Shown: positions 14,743 to 23,768 of the stretch, piece by piece | How positions within the stretch are numbered: the stretch's first letter is position 1 | Layout of the letters: every line of letters begins with the position of its first letter | Source of the DNA: Flavobacterium psychrolimnae | GTDB taxonomy: Bacteria > Bacteroidota > Bacteroidia > Flavobacteriales > Flavobacteriaceae | NCBI RefSeq assembly: GCF_003312425.1 | Contig: NZ_QNUX01000002.1 | Location: 1 to 64,000 of the forward strand | Length of the DNA: 64,000 bases | Direction of reading: 5' to 3' | The notes under the pieces: model-generated | What the model was told of the DNA's origin: nothing | Seen by the model: only the letters and a program-made list of their open reading frames with translations | The model's database searches: none | Program-made: the position numbers and the translations under genes

Positions 14743-17274
14743 TTAGTTTTTGATTTTTTGGGGAGGAATAGTTTCGGATGATTTCAGCGAAATGATATTT
14801 GAAATTAATTTATACGCCCCGGTTACGCCTTCAGGTAATTCTCTAAAAAAGCTTAATCCCGTATAAATATAGTGCCCTTTTCCGTAAGGAGCAATCAGTA
14901 AAGCACCATTTTTAGGTGTTTCTCCTTTGTCATTAGAAGATAAAATAGGAGTAAATGCTTTGTCATATACGCTTGGATAATACAATCCCTGCTCTTGTTT
15001 CCAACCTTGAAAGTCTTTAGAAGTGATTTTGTTTGGAAAATTCAAAACGGGATGGTTTGGTGCTAAAAATCGAACTTCGGCATCTTCTTCAGTAACACGG
15101 TCGCGGGACAGTTTCAATGGATAAGGCGCGATATTTTCGGTTACCAAATCGCCTGCAGTATTGTATTGAACGAGCATTGTTTTTCCGCCTTTTACAAAAT
15201 CAAAAAGTATATTTTGCTTATTTGCTAATGCTGTAACGGTATTGTAAGCACGAACACCTGTCATCACTACATCAAAATTTTCTAATTTCTCTGGTGTTAT
15301 TTCTTCGGGTTTCAGCAGGGTAACCGAGTATCCTAATTGAATCAGACTGCCAGGAACTTCATCTCCGGCACCCATAATGTAGGCAATTTTTTCACTGTTA
15401 GTTTTTAAATCCGTTTTGATGCATTTAGCCTCTGCCGATTGTAAAACTTGCTGTTTCGTGATGTGGTCATAATTAATGATGATTTGTTCTTTGTCAAATC
15501 GCTTGTTATCAATTATCGCAACACTTTTTGCAACTGCTTCATCTGATTTGCTAGGCGCAGTTACTTCAAAATAAACAATTTGTTCCGTTCCCTTTTTTGG
15601 GATGTTAAAAGGAATAGATTTTGGTGAAACATTCCAATTTTGAGGCAGTTCAAGTTGAAGATGTCCTTTAACGGCATCTTTACCTGCTTTGATTTTTACG
15701 CCTACATATTTAATTTTGCTATCTTTAAAAAGCAATACTTTGTCTACAATTGAAGTGGTAACTTCAGGAACAATATCCAGATAATTATAGACTTCGCCTT
15801 TTACATCATCATTATATTTATAAACTACGGTACGCTCAAATGGGATTTCTATTCCGTTGATTTGAACGTTAAATACCACTTTAGCTTCCCGAATTATATC
15901 TGGAATTCCGATACTTTCTTGGTCATTTACAGCATACATTCCCACGGTTCCGTTTTCTCTTAACCAATACGGTTGTGTATAGTTAATTGATTCTGGTAAT
16001 TTTAAATCTAAGTTGATGCTATTTCGAATATTATTTTTTAAATCCCGATTTTGAGCTGTCGTAATTTGATTTGGTAAAGTGCTCACACTTATTAATTGAA
16101 AAGGCAATGTACTTCTATTAATGGCTTCGAGTTTCAATTTAATTGTGCTTCCGGGAGTCGCTTCCTGATTTTGGGCAACGGCTTCAAGATACAAACCAGA
16201 ACAAGCCGCTATAATTTCTTTTATGGCTGCTGATTTCAATGGCGCCCAATGATTTTCGTCTAAAAAATTTATCATAATGTAGGCTTTCGCCAAATTAGGA
16301 ATGCTTGCCGAAGGATTATTATGGTTGAATTCAGCGGCAATAGTTGTCAATAATTCTCCTATTGCTTTTCCTCCTTTTACTCGGTTCCAAGAAGTATCAA
16401 TTCCTTCAAAAAGTGATTTTTTATCTTTTAAAGCATCTCCATTTATGAATTCTAAATATTCTTTTTCTTCACCGCGCTCACCAGTACTTCCAAATCCTTG
16501 TGATTGATGACGGCTGCGGCTTAGTGCTGCAATTTCTTGATTTGATTTTCCTAATCCTGCATAATAAACACCGGTTTCTAAAGCTATTAAATTCTTTTTG
16601 TCAGCAGCATTAAATTTTTCGATAGTACCATAAAACCACCAGGAAGTATTGAAAAACTGTCGTTTGGTTTGCCAAGGTTTTACAAATTTTAATTGTTCTG
16701 GAAAAATAGTTGGATTGTTAGCCAGTTCAAAACTTTCGACGCTCAACATTGCCGATGAAGTGTGATGACCGTGCGTAGTTCCTGGAGAGCGATGATCAAA
16801 TCGGTTGACAATTACATCAGGTTGAAATTTTCTGATGGCCCAAATAACGTCTGCCAATACTTTTTCTTTATCCCAAATTTCTAAGGTTTCTGTTGGATTT
16901 TTGGAAAAACCAAAATCATTGGCACGGGAAAAAAACTGTTCTCCGCCATCAATTTTTCGGGCTTCAATAAGTTCTTGGGTTCTTATGACTCCTAATAATT
17001 CGCGTAATTGTGTTCCTATTAGGTTTTGGCCACCATCGCCGCGTGTCAAAGACAAATATCCGGTTCTCGCTTTTTGTTCATTGGATAAATATGAAATTAA
17101 TCGGGTGTTTTCATCATCAGGATGTGCTGCTATATAAAGTACCGAACCCAGAAAATTGAGTTTTTCGATTTGGTTGTAAATTTCAACAGAATTTAATTTT
17201 GCAGGTTGTTGAGCGGTTGTTATTTGAAAACAAACTAAAATTGCTATTATGGCTGAGGAGAGTTTTTTATGCAT
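14743..17274 (-). CDS. PIG-L (LmbE) family deacetylase with large C-terminal region
   Basis: With the start at 17274 (MHKKLSSAIIAI) there is a signal peptide ending near TTAQ and 843 residues in all; an ATG 30 bases upstream would only add charged residues. The PIG-L catalytic domain occupies residues ~25-280, with the zinc motif AHPDDE at 50-55 and a second histidine cluster THGHHTSS. PIG-L enzymes remove N-acetyl groups from amino-sugar conjugates. The remaining ~550 residues hold a beta-rich region and a ThuA/glutamine-amidotransferase-like end (VVMTGVRAYN, HYIYTGLSFFREL). It heads an operon with a 35-aa peptide and a sodium symporter; I infer periplasmic processing of a glycan followed by uptake. 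Confidence 0.88.
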   Translation of the reverse strand: MHKKLSSAIIAILVCFQITTAQQPAKLNSVEIYNQIEKLNFLGSVLYIAAHPDDENTRLISYLSNEQKARTGYLSLTRGDGGQNLIGTQLRELLGVIRTQELIEARKIDGGEQFFSRANDFGFSKNPTETLEIWDKEKVLADVIWAIRKFQPDVIVNRFDHRSPGTTHGHHTSSAMLSVESFELANNPTIFPEQLKFVKPWQTKRQFFNTSWWFYGTIEKFNAADKKNLIALETGVYYAGLGKSNQEIAALSRSRHQSQGFGSTGERGEEKEYLEFINGDALKDKKSLFEGIDTSWNRVKGGKAIGELLTTIAAEFNHNNPSASIPNLAKAYIMINFLDENHWAPLKSAAIKEIIAACSGLYLEAVAQNQEATPGSTIKLKLEAINRSTLPFQLISVSTLPNQITTAQNRDLKNNIRNSINLDLKLPESINYTQPYWLRENGTVGMYAVNDQESIGIPDIIREAKVVFNVQINGIEIPFERTVVYKYNDDVKGEVYNYLDIVPEVTTSIVDKVLLFKDSKIKYVGVKIKAGKDAVKGHLQLELPQNWNVSPKSIPFNIPKKGTEQIVYFEVTAPSKSDEAVAKSVAIIDNKRFDKEQIIINYDHITKQQVLQSAEAKCIKTDLKTNSEKIAYIMGAGDEVPGSLIQLGYSVTLLKPEEITPEKLENFDVVMTGVRAYNTVTALANKQNILFDFVKGGKTMLVQYNTAGDLVTENIAPYPLKLSRDRVTEEDAEVRFLAPNHPVLNFPNKITSKDFQGWKQEQGLYYPSVYDKAFTPILSSNDKGETPKNGALLIAPYGKGHYIYTGLSFFRELPEGVTGAYKLISNIISLKSSETIPPQKIKN

Positions 17275-17373
17275 TATTTTAAATTTAATTTGCAATAGCT
17301 TCAAATGTAGGAATTAAATATTTTTTTCTGAAATGTTTTTAGTTTTCTTTATGTAATAGCATTTTGATAAAAT

Positions 17374-17412
17374 AAAAAAAGAGAGAAAACTAATTGTAGC
17401 TTTCTCTCTTTG
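17374..17412 (-). terminator. Terminator of the first secreted paralog
   Basis: AAAGAGAGAAA and its complement (about 17378-17411) form a hairpin followed on the minus strand by a run of Ts, just past the stop at 17429. Confidence 0.7.
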
Positions 17413-17428
17413 ATGTTATTTTATTTTT

Positions 17429-18004
17429 TTAGTCTCTATCGTGACCTCTACCGTGTCCGCGTCCGTGATCACCACCATGACCTTTTTCATGGCCTTTTCC
17501 ATGGCCTTTTCCTCTGTCATCGTTATAGTTCCTATTGTCTCTGTGATTGTTGTTATCTCTGTGATTATTGTAATATCTTCGGTTATCATTTTGTCTTTGA
17601 CTTACATATACACGACGATTATTATTATAACCTATATTTCTTTGTTCTCTCCCATGATATCCTTTATAATATTTGACTTTATGGTTTCTAAAATTATTGT
17701 AAGGTCTTGATCCACGATAATCATTGAGTACAACTTTGTAACCGCCATACAAATCATAATTTCTGTATTGGTTAGGTAAATTTCTGGAACGAATCCATCG
17801 TCCACCACCGAAATATATAAATTGGGTAGCTCTCACATCATAATAAGCTTCAACATCTGGTAAGTAATAATATTGTGCTTCAGCATATCCTACAGGTCCC
17901 CAAGATGGCGGGCTACCAATGTTTACATTAACTGAAACTTGTGCATGTATGGTACTTGATGCAAAAAGTATAATTCCTACGGCGATTAATTTTAGTGTTC
18001 TCAT
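17429..18004 (-). CDS. Secreted protein with His/Gly/Arg-rich tail (tandem paralog A)
   Basis: Start at 18004 (MRTLKLIAVGIILF) gives 191 residues with a signal peptide cut near IHAQ. The core (VSVNVNIGSPPSWGP, YYYLPDVEAYYDVR, NYDLYGGYKVVLNDYRG, KVKYYKGYHG) is shared with the adjacent gene at 18183-18674. From ~residue 125 the tail is low-complexity: Asn/Arg runs, then repeats of GHGKGHEKGH type. Tails rich in His and Asp can bind metal, but this is inference. I do not know a function for the family; an envelope or periplasmic location is likely. Each paralog has its own terminator. Confidence 0.78.
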   Translation of the reverse strand: MRTLKLIAVGIILFASSTIHAQVSVNVNIGSPPSWGPVGYAEAQYYYLPDVEAYYDVRATQFIYFGGGRWIRSRNLPNQYRNYDLYGGYKVVLNDYRGSRPYNNFRNHKVKYYKGYHGREQRNIGYNNNRRVYVSQRQNDNRRYYNNHRDNNNHRDNRNYNDDRGKGHGKGHEKGHGGDHGRGHGRGHDRD

Positions 18005-18130
18005 GTTCTTTAATTTTAATAATTTTATATGACTCTTTAATTGATATATCTTTTTACTGATTTCCAACAACTGTGCCAACGTAAAATAATTAACATTTTT
18101 TTAAGATTTAATTAAGACTGTGTTTTTAGT

Positions 18131-18159
18131 AAAAAAAAAGAACCTCGATTGGAGGTTCT
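18131..18159 (-). terminator. Terminator of the second secreted paralog
   Basis: AGAACCTC / GAGGTTCT stem (18139-18159, with a five-base loop) followed on the minus strand by nine Ts. Confidence 0.75.
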
Positions 18160-18182
18160 GATTTTTAGGATTTTATAAAGGA

Positions 18183-18674
18183 TTAATGTTTGTCTTTTCC
18201 GTGTCCTTTTCCATTTCCGTTATTTCCATTTTTTTGATGTCCATTACCGTTATTTCCTCTTTTATAAGAATCTTTATGAACTACCACTTTTCGTACTCCT
18301 ATTGTTTTTTGTGGTTTTCCTTTATATCCTTTATAATATTTAACTTTATGACTATTAAAGTTGCTATACGGTCTTGAACCATGATAATCATTTAACACCA
18401 CTTTGTATCCATTATACAAATCATAGTTTCTATATTGTGTTGGCAAATTTCTGGAACGAACCCATTGTCCTCCGCCCAAATAAATAAACTGACTCTGTCT
18501 TACATCATAATAAGCTTGAACATCTGGTAAATAATAATACTCAGCAGCTGAGTAACCTGAAGGACCCCAAGCAGGAGGACTACCAATATTTACATTTACT
18601 GAAACTTGCGCTTGCATCGCAGTAGTGGATACTAAAAGTATTATTCCCGCGGCGATTAATTTTAATGTCTTCAT
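18183..18674 (-). CDS. Secreted protein with Asn/Gly/His-rich tail (tandem paralog B)
   Basis: 163 residues with signal peptide MKTLKLIAAGIILLVSTT, cut near MQAQ. The mature core aligns nearly residue for residue with its neighbour at 17429-18004 (VSVNVNIGSPPAWGP, YYYLPDVQAYYDVR, NYDLYNGYKVVLNDYHG). The C-terminal tail differs: NNGNGHQKNGNNGNGKGHGK instead of the Arg/Asp-rich repeats of the other copy. The two arose by tandem duplication, with the core constrained and the tails free to change. Function unknown. Confidence 0.78.
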   Translation of the reverse strand: MKTLKLIAAGIILLVSTTAMQAQVSVNVNIGSPPAWGPSGYSAAEYYYLPDVQAYYDVRQSQFIYLGGGQWVRSRNLPTQYRNYDLYNGYKVVLNDYHGSRPYSNFNSHKVKYYKGYKGKPQKTIGVRKVVVHKDSYKRGNNGNGHQKNGNNGNGKGHGKDKH

Positions 18675-18777
18675 ATTTTCAAATTTTAATTAATAATCTA
18701 TTTAAAGGTAACTCACTAAGTCAATATTTTCTTTACAAAAGCCAACAACTATGCCACTAATGAATTATGCATCGCAT

Positions 18778-18811
18778 AAAAAAAGGAAACGGTAGTCCGT
18801 TTCCTTTTTTT
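18778..18811 (-). terminator. Terminator of the 105-residue membrane protein gene
   Basis: GGAAACGG / CCGTTTCC-type stem (about 18784-18804) flanked by A and T runs on both sides; it lies just past the stop at 18831. Confidence 0.75.
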
Positions 18812-18830
18812 ATTTGTAATTTTTATTGGA

Positions 18831-19148
18831 TTATAACAAAAGAATCAGCAATAAAATAACAATGATAATTGCTCCTACAGATAAATAAATACCATTTCCA
18901 GTTGATTTCAATTCTGCTTTTATAGCACGAACTTCTTTACGTAATTCTTTTTTCTCAGTTGAACTTAATTCAGACTTGTCCATTGCTTTTATTTCGTCAA
19001 GACGATTCAGCAATACTTTAACTTCAGCAGGAACTTCTTTTGGGGTATTTGAAACCGAAGTTGGAGTTTTTTCAGCAGCTAACATTTGCGTAGGAACAAC
19101 ACTCAATGACAATACCATCATCATTAAATAAAAGGTAACTTTTTTCAT
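18831..19148 (-). CDS. Small exported protein with C-terminal membrane anchor
   Basis: 105 residues: a signal peptide (MKKVTFYLMMMVLSLSVVPT), a charged helical middle (LLNRLDEIKAMDKSELSSTE, then ELRKEVRAIKAEL) and a strongly hydrophobic C-terminal helix (residues ~88-105). The design suggests a periplasmic helical hairpin held by one membrane span. Similar short proteins are common in flavobacteria but I know no function. It is monocistronic with its own terminator. Confidence 0.7.
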   Translation of the reverse strand: MKKVTFYLMMMVLSLSVVPTQMLAAEKTPTSVSNTPKEVPAEVKVLLNRLDEIKAMDKSELSSTEKKELRKEVRAIKAELKSTGNGIYLSVGAIIIVILLLILLL

Positions 19149-19331
19149 TTCTTTAGGTTTTAGTTAAAAATTTCTATTTGATAAATGTAACAAATAATAC
19201 GCTACAAATTCTTATACTATTAATGTCATTACTTATATAATTTCCACTAATATATGACGTCTAATTTTTGATGTTTTAAAAATTAGTATTCCAAAAATTT
19301 AAATTTTTTGTACTATCATTAAAGATTTGTT

Positions 19332-21152
19332 TTACCTATAAATTACAGTTCTTGGTTTTGCTAATTCAAAATCCTGAAAACCAAAATCAGTGGTCTCAAA
19401 GGAATTTGTTTTAAAAATATGCTCACCATATCCCGGTATTGAAGGATAATAGGAAATTGAAATTTGGAACGAACTAAAAACCAAATAATCGTTGTTGATA
19501 ATGAAACCAACTCCAATTTTTGAATATGCTTTACTTTCTGTAAAGCCGTTCTTAGCATTCCCGAGTAATGCAACTGAATAATTTAGAAAAGGATTTAATC
19601 GAAAACCCCATAAATCCCAAGGTGCGTAGGCTTGAGTTTGCAGTGTTAATAGTGCTTTTTTGGTACCATATTGCGCAATCGTAAATCCATTGAGTCCATA
19701 ATTTTCGTTGATTGAAAGTTGATCTCCAATAGCTTCCATTCGGTTGGAACCAATGACTAGTTGTGGTTTTACAAACTGACGCAATTTCCATCTTCCAATG
19801 CTTAGCAGATTGGTAAAATAATTGGCCTGAAAAGAAAATGCTGTTTGTTTTGTTGTTGCTTTTTCAAAAAAAGTTCCAATTTCAAAATTAGCGCTTAGAA
19901 ACCCCCATTTATAGAAGTTTCCAAAAGCGGCACGACCACCCAAATAGTATCTTCCAGCACTGTTTTTATATTGATAACCGGTTGTTATTCCGTATATTCT
20001 TCCAATGGGCACATCCTCAATAATTCCGTTTCTGAATATAAAGCGGTCTCTAATAAATTTACGTGATGAAATACCAATGCCAACCAAAGCGAGTTTTTCA
20101 TTGGAATAAAAATCATCGGGATCATATTCAAAAACTGGACTTTCCTGGTATTTAAGATGTAAAAATCGGCCTGTAGTAACAAGATTTGTCGTTCTTTCAC
20201 TTTCGGTATTACCCTTAAAAATTCTAAAAGCACGTCCAAGCCAAAAATCGTGTGTGTTGTATTTAAAATTCTGATAAGCAAAAACTAGATTAGAGTCAGG
20301 AACAGTGTCTTTTCTAAATTGCTGATCGACATAAATTCCTCCCGCCCATTTTGTCAAAGGAGAATAAAAAGGACGATCAATAGCTATACTTTTACCATAA
20401 TATTCATCTAAATCAATCTGATAACTGACCCTAGTGTTTATAAATGTGTTTTTTATGTTTGGAATACTGTACGCAACGGAATAAGCGCTTTTACCATCAC
20501 TGAATCTATTTCTTATTTTGTTTTCAAATTGATGACCTGATCCTAAAAAATTGCGATCGTTCAGCCCAAAGCTTACTCGTGAACTGGAAAGCGAGCCTTT
20601 AGGAACCAAACTCCACGAATCTAAAACTCGGATAGCAATATCAACAGAATCAGAGCTATTCGGAATTAATTTGGGAGCAATATCCACGCGGTTTATAAAG
20701 CGTTGTGTACGTATCAAACGTTCTGATTCTTTCACAAGCAGCGAATCAAAAGGTTTGTTTTTTTTGATAAGCAATAAATTTCTTATTGCAAGTCGGTTAG
20801 TTTTAATATGGATTTTATTTCCATTTCTTTCCGCCCAATTTTTAGGCTTTTTTAAAGTGTCAGTTTCAGAATAACCAAAAGGATCGAGCGTTAGAATAGT
20901 AATGTTCCTTATGATTTTACCTTCAAAACTTCTGTATTCTTTTTGGACTTCTTTTGTTATTTCGTTTTTTATAACTGGCGTTCTAAAAACGATTTTATGC
21001 ATTAATCTGGTGAACTTATTTTTTTTGGAATAGTTTTTAATATCTGAATAAAAGTTAGAGGAATCTTTTTTGGTCTTTGTTTCTTGTGCAATAGTTATCT
21101 GAGAAACACAGACAAAAAGAAGAAATAATAGCAGTTTTATTTTTTTATACAT
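19332..21152 (-). CDS. Outer-membrane beta-barrel protein (Omp85/BamA-like)
   Basis: Start at 21152 (MYKKIKLLLFLLFVCV) gives 606 residues and a proper signal peptide ending near TIAQ; an upstream ATG at 21191 adds 13 unneeded residues. The N-terminal third contains a POTRA-like stretch (KIIRNITILTLDPFGYS, then NRLAIRNLLL, FINRVDIAP). The rest is rich in alternating aromatic strands typical of an outer-membrane barrel (e.g. GKSAYSVAYSIPNI, AGRYYLGGRAAFG). It ends in a hydrophobic strand (ELAKPRTVIYR). Sequence resembles the barrel proteins annotated as OMA87/BamA-like in flavobacteria; it is not the main BamA, being too short. Role unknown. Confidence 0.75.
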   Translation of the reverse strand: MYKKIKLLLFLLFVCVSQITIAQETKTKKDSSNFYSDIKNYSKKNKFTRLMHKIVFRTPVIKNEITKEVQKEYRSFEGKIIRNITILTLDPFGYSETDTLKKPKNWAERNGNKIHIKTNRLAIRNLLLIKKNKPFDSLLVKESERLIRTQRFINRVDIAPKLIPNSSDSVDIAIRVLDSWSLVPKGSLSSSRVSFGLNDRNFLGSGHQFENKIRNRFSDGKSAYSVAYSIPNIKNTFINTRVSYQIDLDEYYGKSIAIDRPFYSPLTKWAGGIYVDQQFRKDTVPDSNLVFAYQNFKYNTHDFWLGRAFRIFKGNTESERTTNLVTTGRFLHLKYQESPVFEYDPDDFYSNEKLALVGIGISSRKFIRDRFIFRNGIIEDVPIGRIYGITTGYQYKNSAGRYYLGGRAAFGNFYKWGFLSANFEIGTFFEKATTKQTAFSFQANYFTNLLSIGRWKLRQFVKPQLVIGSNRMEAIGDQLSINENYGLNGFTIAQYGTKKALLTLQTQAYAPWDLWGFRLNPFLNYSVALLGNAKNGFTESKAYSKIGVGFIINNDYLVFSSFQISISYYPSIPGYGEHIFKTNSFETTDFGFQDFELAKPRTVIYR

Positions 21153-21265
21153 TGTCAAAGAATCAACTGTAAAAATAGTGAAGCAAATCAAGAATATAGC
21201 TCTTTGATTACATAAGATTTAAAAGGTTCAGAATTTGAAAGTGATATTTTTTTTGAATACTTAAT

Positions 21266-22465
21266 CTAATTATTGGTTCGGTTTGAATCAGTTTCTGTAG
21301 TAGTTTCGGTAAAAACAGGAACAATGACATCAGCTTTGATTATGATTTTTTCAGATGGTGCTTCAGAATCAAAGAGCGGTAATTTAATTTTACGCCACGT
21401 ATACGTTTTAGGTAAATGATCGCCCATTAAATATCCCCAAGGTTCCAATGATTCAATTCTGTCGAAAATCACTTTTAAAACAGCAAGAATAGGAAGTGCT
21501 AAAAACATTCCGGAAACTCCGGCAATTGCACCACCAATAATGATTCCAACAATCGATACAAATGCGTTTATTTCAACTTTTGAACTTACAATTAATGGTA
21601 CAATTACATTATTATCAATTAGCTGAACCACGATTGTAATTACAATTACACCAACAATTATTGATAAATCAGGGGAACCGGTAAGTGAAGCTACAATACT
21701 TAAAACGCCTGCAAATAGAATTCCTATGTACGGAATCAAATTTAAAATTCCAGTAATTATTCCCAATAAAATGGCGTATTTCACACCTATAAGCATAAAT
21801 CCGAGCGTTGTCATTACAGATATTAAAATCATTTCTATAATCAAACCCACAATATAACTGTTGATGGCTACTCTAACATTCGTAAGAATATTTTTTAGCT
21901 GATCATGATTTTCTTTTTTAATTAATTTTGATAAAAACAGTAAAAAATGAGTTCTGTATAAAAGAATTAAAAAAGTATAAATAGGAATCAAAGTTAAATT
22001 TACCAGCGTATCCGTAAATGACATTAATGTAGTTCCAATGATTTCTTTTCCTTTTTCCATCGAATCTTCAGTAGCAGTATCAATATATTGCTTTTGCTCT
22101 CTCGAACTCAAATGAAAATTATCTCTAACAAATCCTTGAATATTTCTAAGATGAATGTTAATATTTCTTTCAATTTTATCAAAATCATCGGCGAAATCAC
22201 TAATTTGAAAAGATAGGAATACAAAAAGTCCGATAAAAATTAATACAAACAATATCACCGCTATCATTACAGCCAATACATGCGGAAAACGAAGTTTTGA
22301 TTTGAAAAACTGAACAATAGGATACAATAAGATGGCAAATAAAAACGACATCATTACAGGAATCAATATGTCTTGACCAATGTAAAAAATAAAGACAATC
22401 GAAATTAAACCCAGTAAAGTCAAGCTTAATTTTGCATAAAATGGAAGTTTTAGGATGTCATTCAT
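21266..22465 (-). CDS. AI-2E family transporter (YdiK/PerM-like permease)
   Basis: The 399-residue inner-membrane protein has seven to eight hydrophobic segments arranged as in the family formerly named UPF0118: three N-terminal spans, a helical soluble region (~70-140), then the conserved ILNLIPYIGILFAG and LIDNNVIVPLIVSSK segments and a closing GVSGMFLALPILAVLKV span. Members export small molecules or ions; AI-2 transport is shown only for some. A charged C-terminal tail of ~50 residues follows. It is 175 bases downstream of the mechanosensitive channel gene, on the same strand. Confidence 0.9.
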   Translation of the reverse strand: MNDILKLPFYAKLSLTLLGLISIVFIFYIGQDILIPVMMSFLFAILLYPIVQFFKSKLRFPHVLAVMIAVILFVLIFIGLFVFLSFQISDFADDFDKIERNINIHLRNIQGFVRDNFHLSSREQKQYIDTATEDSMEKGKEIIGTTLMSFTDTLVNLTLIPIYTFLILLYRTHFLLFLSKLIKKENHDQLKNILTNVRVAINSYIVGLIIEMILISVMTTLGFMLIGVKYAILLGIITGILNLIPYIGILFAGVLSIVASLTGSPDLSIIVGVIVITIVVQLIDNNVIVPLIVSSKVEINAFVSIVGIIIGGAIAGVSGMFLALPILAVLKVIFDRIESLEPWGYLMGDHLPKTYTWRKIKLPLFDSEAPSEKIIIKADVIVPVFTETTTETDSNRTNN

Positions 22466-22640
22466 ATCTTTTTGGTTTTGTTTTATAAATCAACTGTTTT
22501 TTACCAGTTTTCAACCGACAAATATGTGTTAATATAAAAATTAAAGTATTACATATTTTTTAGCAATTTTTGCATAATTATCACTTCTTAATCAAGTGAT
22601 TTAGTAATAAAAAAAAAATTACTATTTATAAAGTTATGAA

Positions 22641-23177
22641 TTAATCTACGAATTCTCTATTTTCAAAATGATTTTTTAAAATCGAGATTCCTTTTTGCAA
22701 AAGCAAATTGTTGGGATAAATAATCTTTTCGCCTTCAATCGTTTTTAAGAAAACATGAAAGGCACCAATATCTTCAATTTCTGCTTCAATTGGAAAATCT
22801 TTATCATGGATTTTGATAATATCGCCTATTTTAAAAGGAAAAGAAAAAAACAAAATAACACCGGAAGTGATGTTGCTCAGGATGGACCATTGCGCAAACA
22901 TAGCAACTCCTACAACGGTTGTAATTGATGAAAGTGCAATGAAAATATCCTTGGTCTGAACTCCCCAAATGACTATTAAAGCAATTATTACCAAGATATT
23001 TATCAGTAAATGAATGTATTTGATAACCAAATTGGTTCTGTGCTCCATCTTTTGGTTTAATTTTGCATAACGGCGTACCAATTTTGTTGAAATTATTCGC
23101 AATAAAATCAGCAGAATGCCTAATACCCCGGTTGCAATTAATTCTCGGGTAAACTCCTTTATAAATGACATTTCCAT
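22641..23177 (-). CDS. Small-conductance mechanosensitive channel (MscS family)
   Basis: 178 residues, close to the minimal MscS core. Hydrophobic spans lie in the first ~75 residues, and the pore helix and beta domain in ITTVVGVAMFAQWSILSNI and SGVILFFSFPFKIGDIIKI, the hallmark of the family. It lacks the C-terminal alpha/beta vestibule of E. coli MscS. Such channels release solutes on hypo-osmotic shock. The start may be 23177 or the ATG two codons later (MSFIKEF, 23171). It is the last gene of the kdsC-UbiA-maf run, six bases after maf. Confidence 0.88.
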   Translation of the reverse strand: MEMSFIKEFTRELIATGVLGILLILLRIISTKLVRRYAKLNQKMEHRTNLVIKYIHLLINILVIIALIVIWGVQTKDIFIALSSITTVVGVAMFAQWSILSNITSGVILFFSFPFKIGDIIKIHDKDFPIEAEIEDIGAFHVFLKTIEGEKIIYPNNLLLQKGISILKNHFENREFVD

Positions 23178-23183
23178 AAACGA

Positions 23184-23768
23184 CTAGGATAAATTATTTA
23201 AATATTCGTACACTTTATCCGTGGGCATTCCCATAACATTCGCATAAGAACCTTCAATTTTTGAAACACCAATAAAGCCAATCCATTCCTGAATTCCGTA
23301 CGAACCTGCTTTGTCATACGGCTTGTAGTTTTCTAAATAATAATAAATGGCTTCATCGCTTAATTCAGTGAAAGTAACTTTTGTTATTTCGTATAAAATC
23401 TCAACTTTTTTATTGGTTTTAAAACAAACAGAAGTAATGACTTCATGAGTAGCATTTGATAAAGATCTCAAGATTTCAAAAGCATCTTGTTCATCTTTTG
23501 GTTTCCCCAAAGCTATATTGTTGTGCCAAACGATGGTGTCGCTGGTTATCAGAATTTCATTTGGGTTTAATTCTCCTTCAAAAGCGCTGGCTTTAAGTTC
23601 AGCCAAATAATTAGTGATTTCATGCGCTTTCAATTCTGGCGGATAAATTTCTTCGATTTCTTTCAACCGAATTTCAAAATCCAAGTCTAAATCTTTAAAA
23701 AATTGCTGGCGTCTCGGTGAACCCGAAGCCAGAATTAAAGTGTATTTTTCTAATTTATTTCTAAGCAT
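23184..23768 (-). CDS. maf: Maf family nucleoside-triphosphate pyrophosphatase
   Basis: 194 residues with the Maf signature LASGSPRRQQFF near the N-terminus, the EITNYLAELKASAF segment, the acidic ITSDTIVWHNN and a closing KAGSYGIQEWIGFIGVSKIEG loop. Maf proteins hydrolyse modified or canonical NTPs (dTTP, UTP, m5UTP) to monophosphates, preventing their incorporation. It overlaps the end of the upstream UbiA gene by eight bases and precedes the MscS gene by six, which indicates translational coupling within the operon. Confidence 0.93.
   Translation of the reverse strand: MLRNKLEKYTLILASGSPRRQQFFKDLDLDFEIRLKEIEEIYPPELKAHEITNYLAELKASAFEGELNPNEILITSDTIVWHNNIALGKPKDEQDAFEILRSLSNATHEVITSVCFKTNKKVEILYEITKVTFTELSDEAIYYYLENYKPYDKAGSYGIQEWIGFIGVSKIEGSYANVMGMPTDKVYEYLNNLS

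Noticed and set aside
19361-20281. Several minus-strand frames of 70-98 codons within the outer-membrane protein gene
   Set aside because: They overlap a longer frame on the same strand that has a signal peptide and barrel-type pattern.
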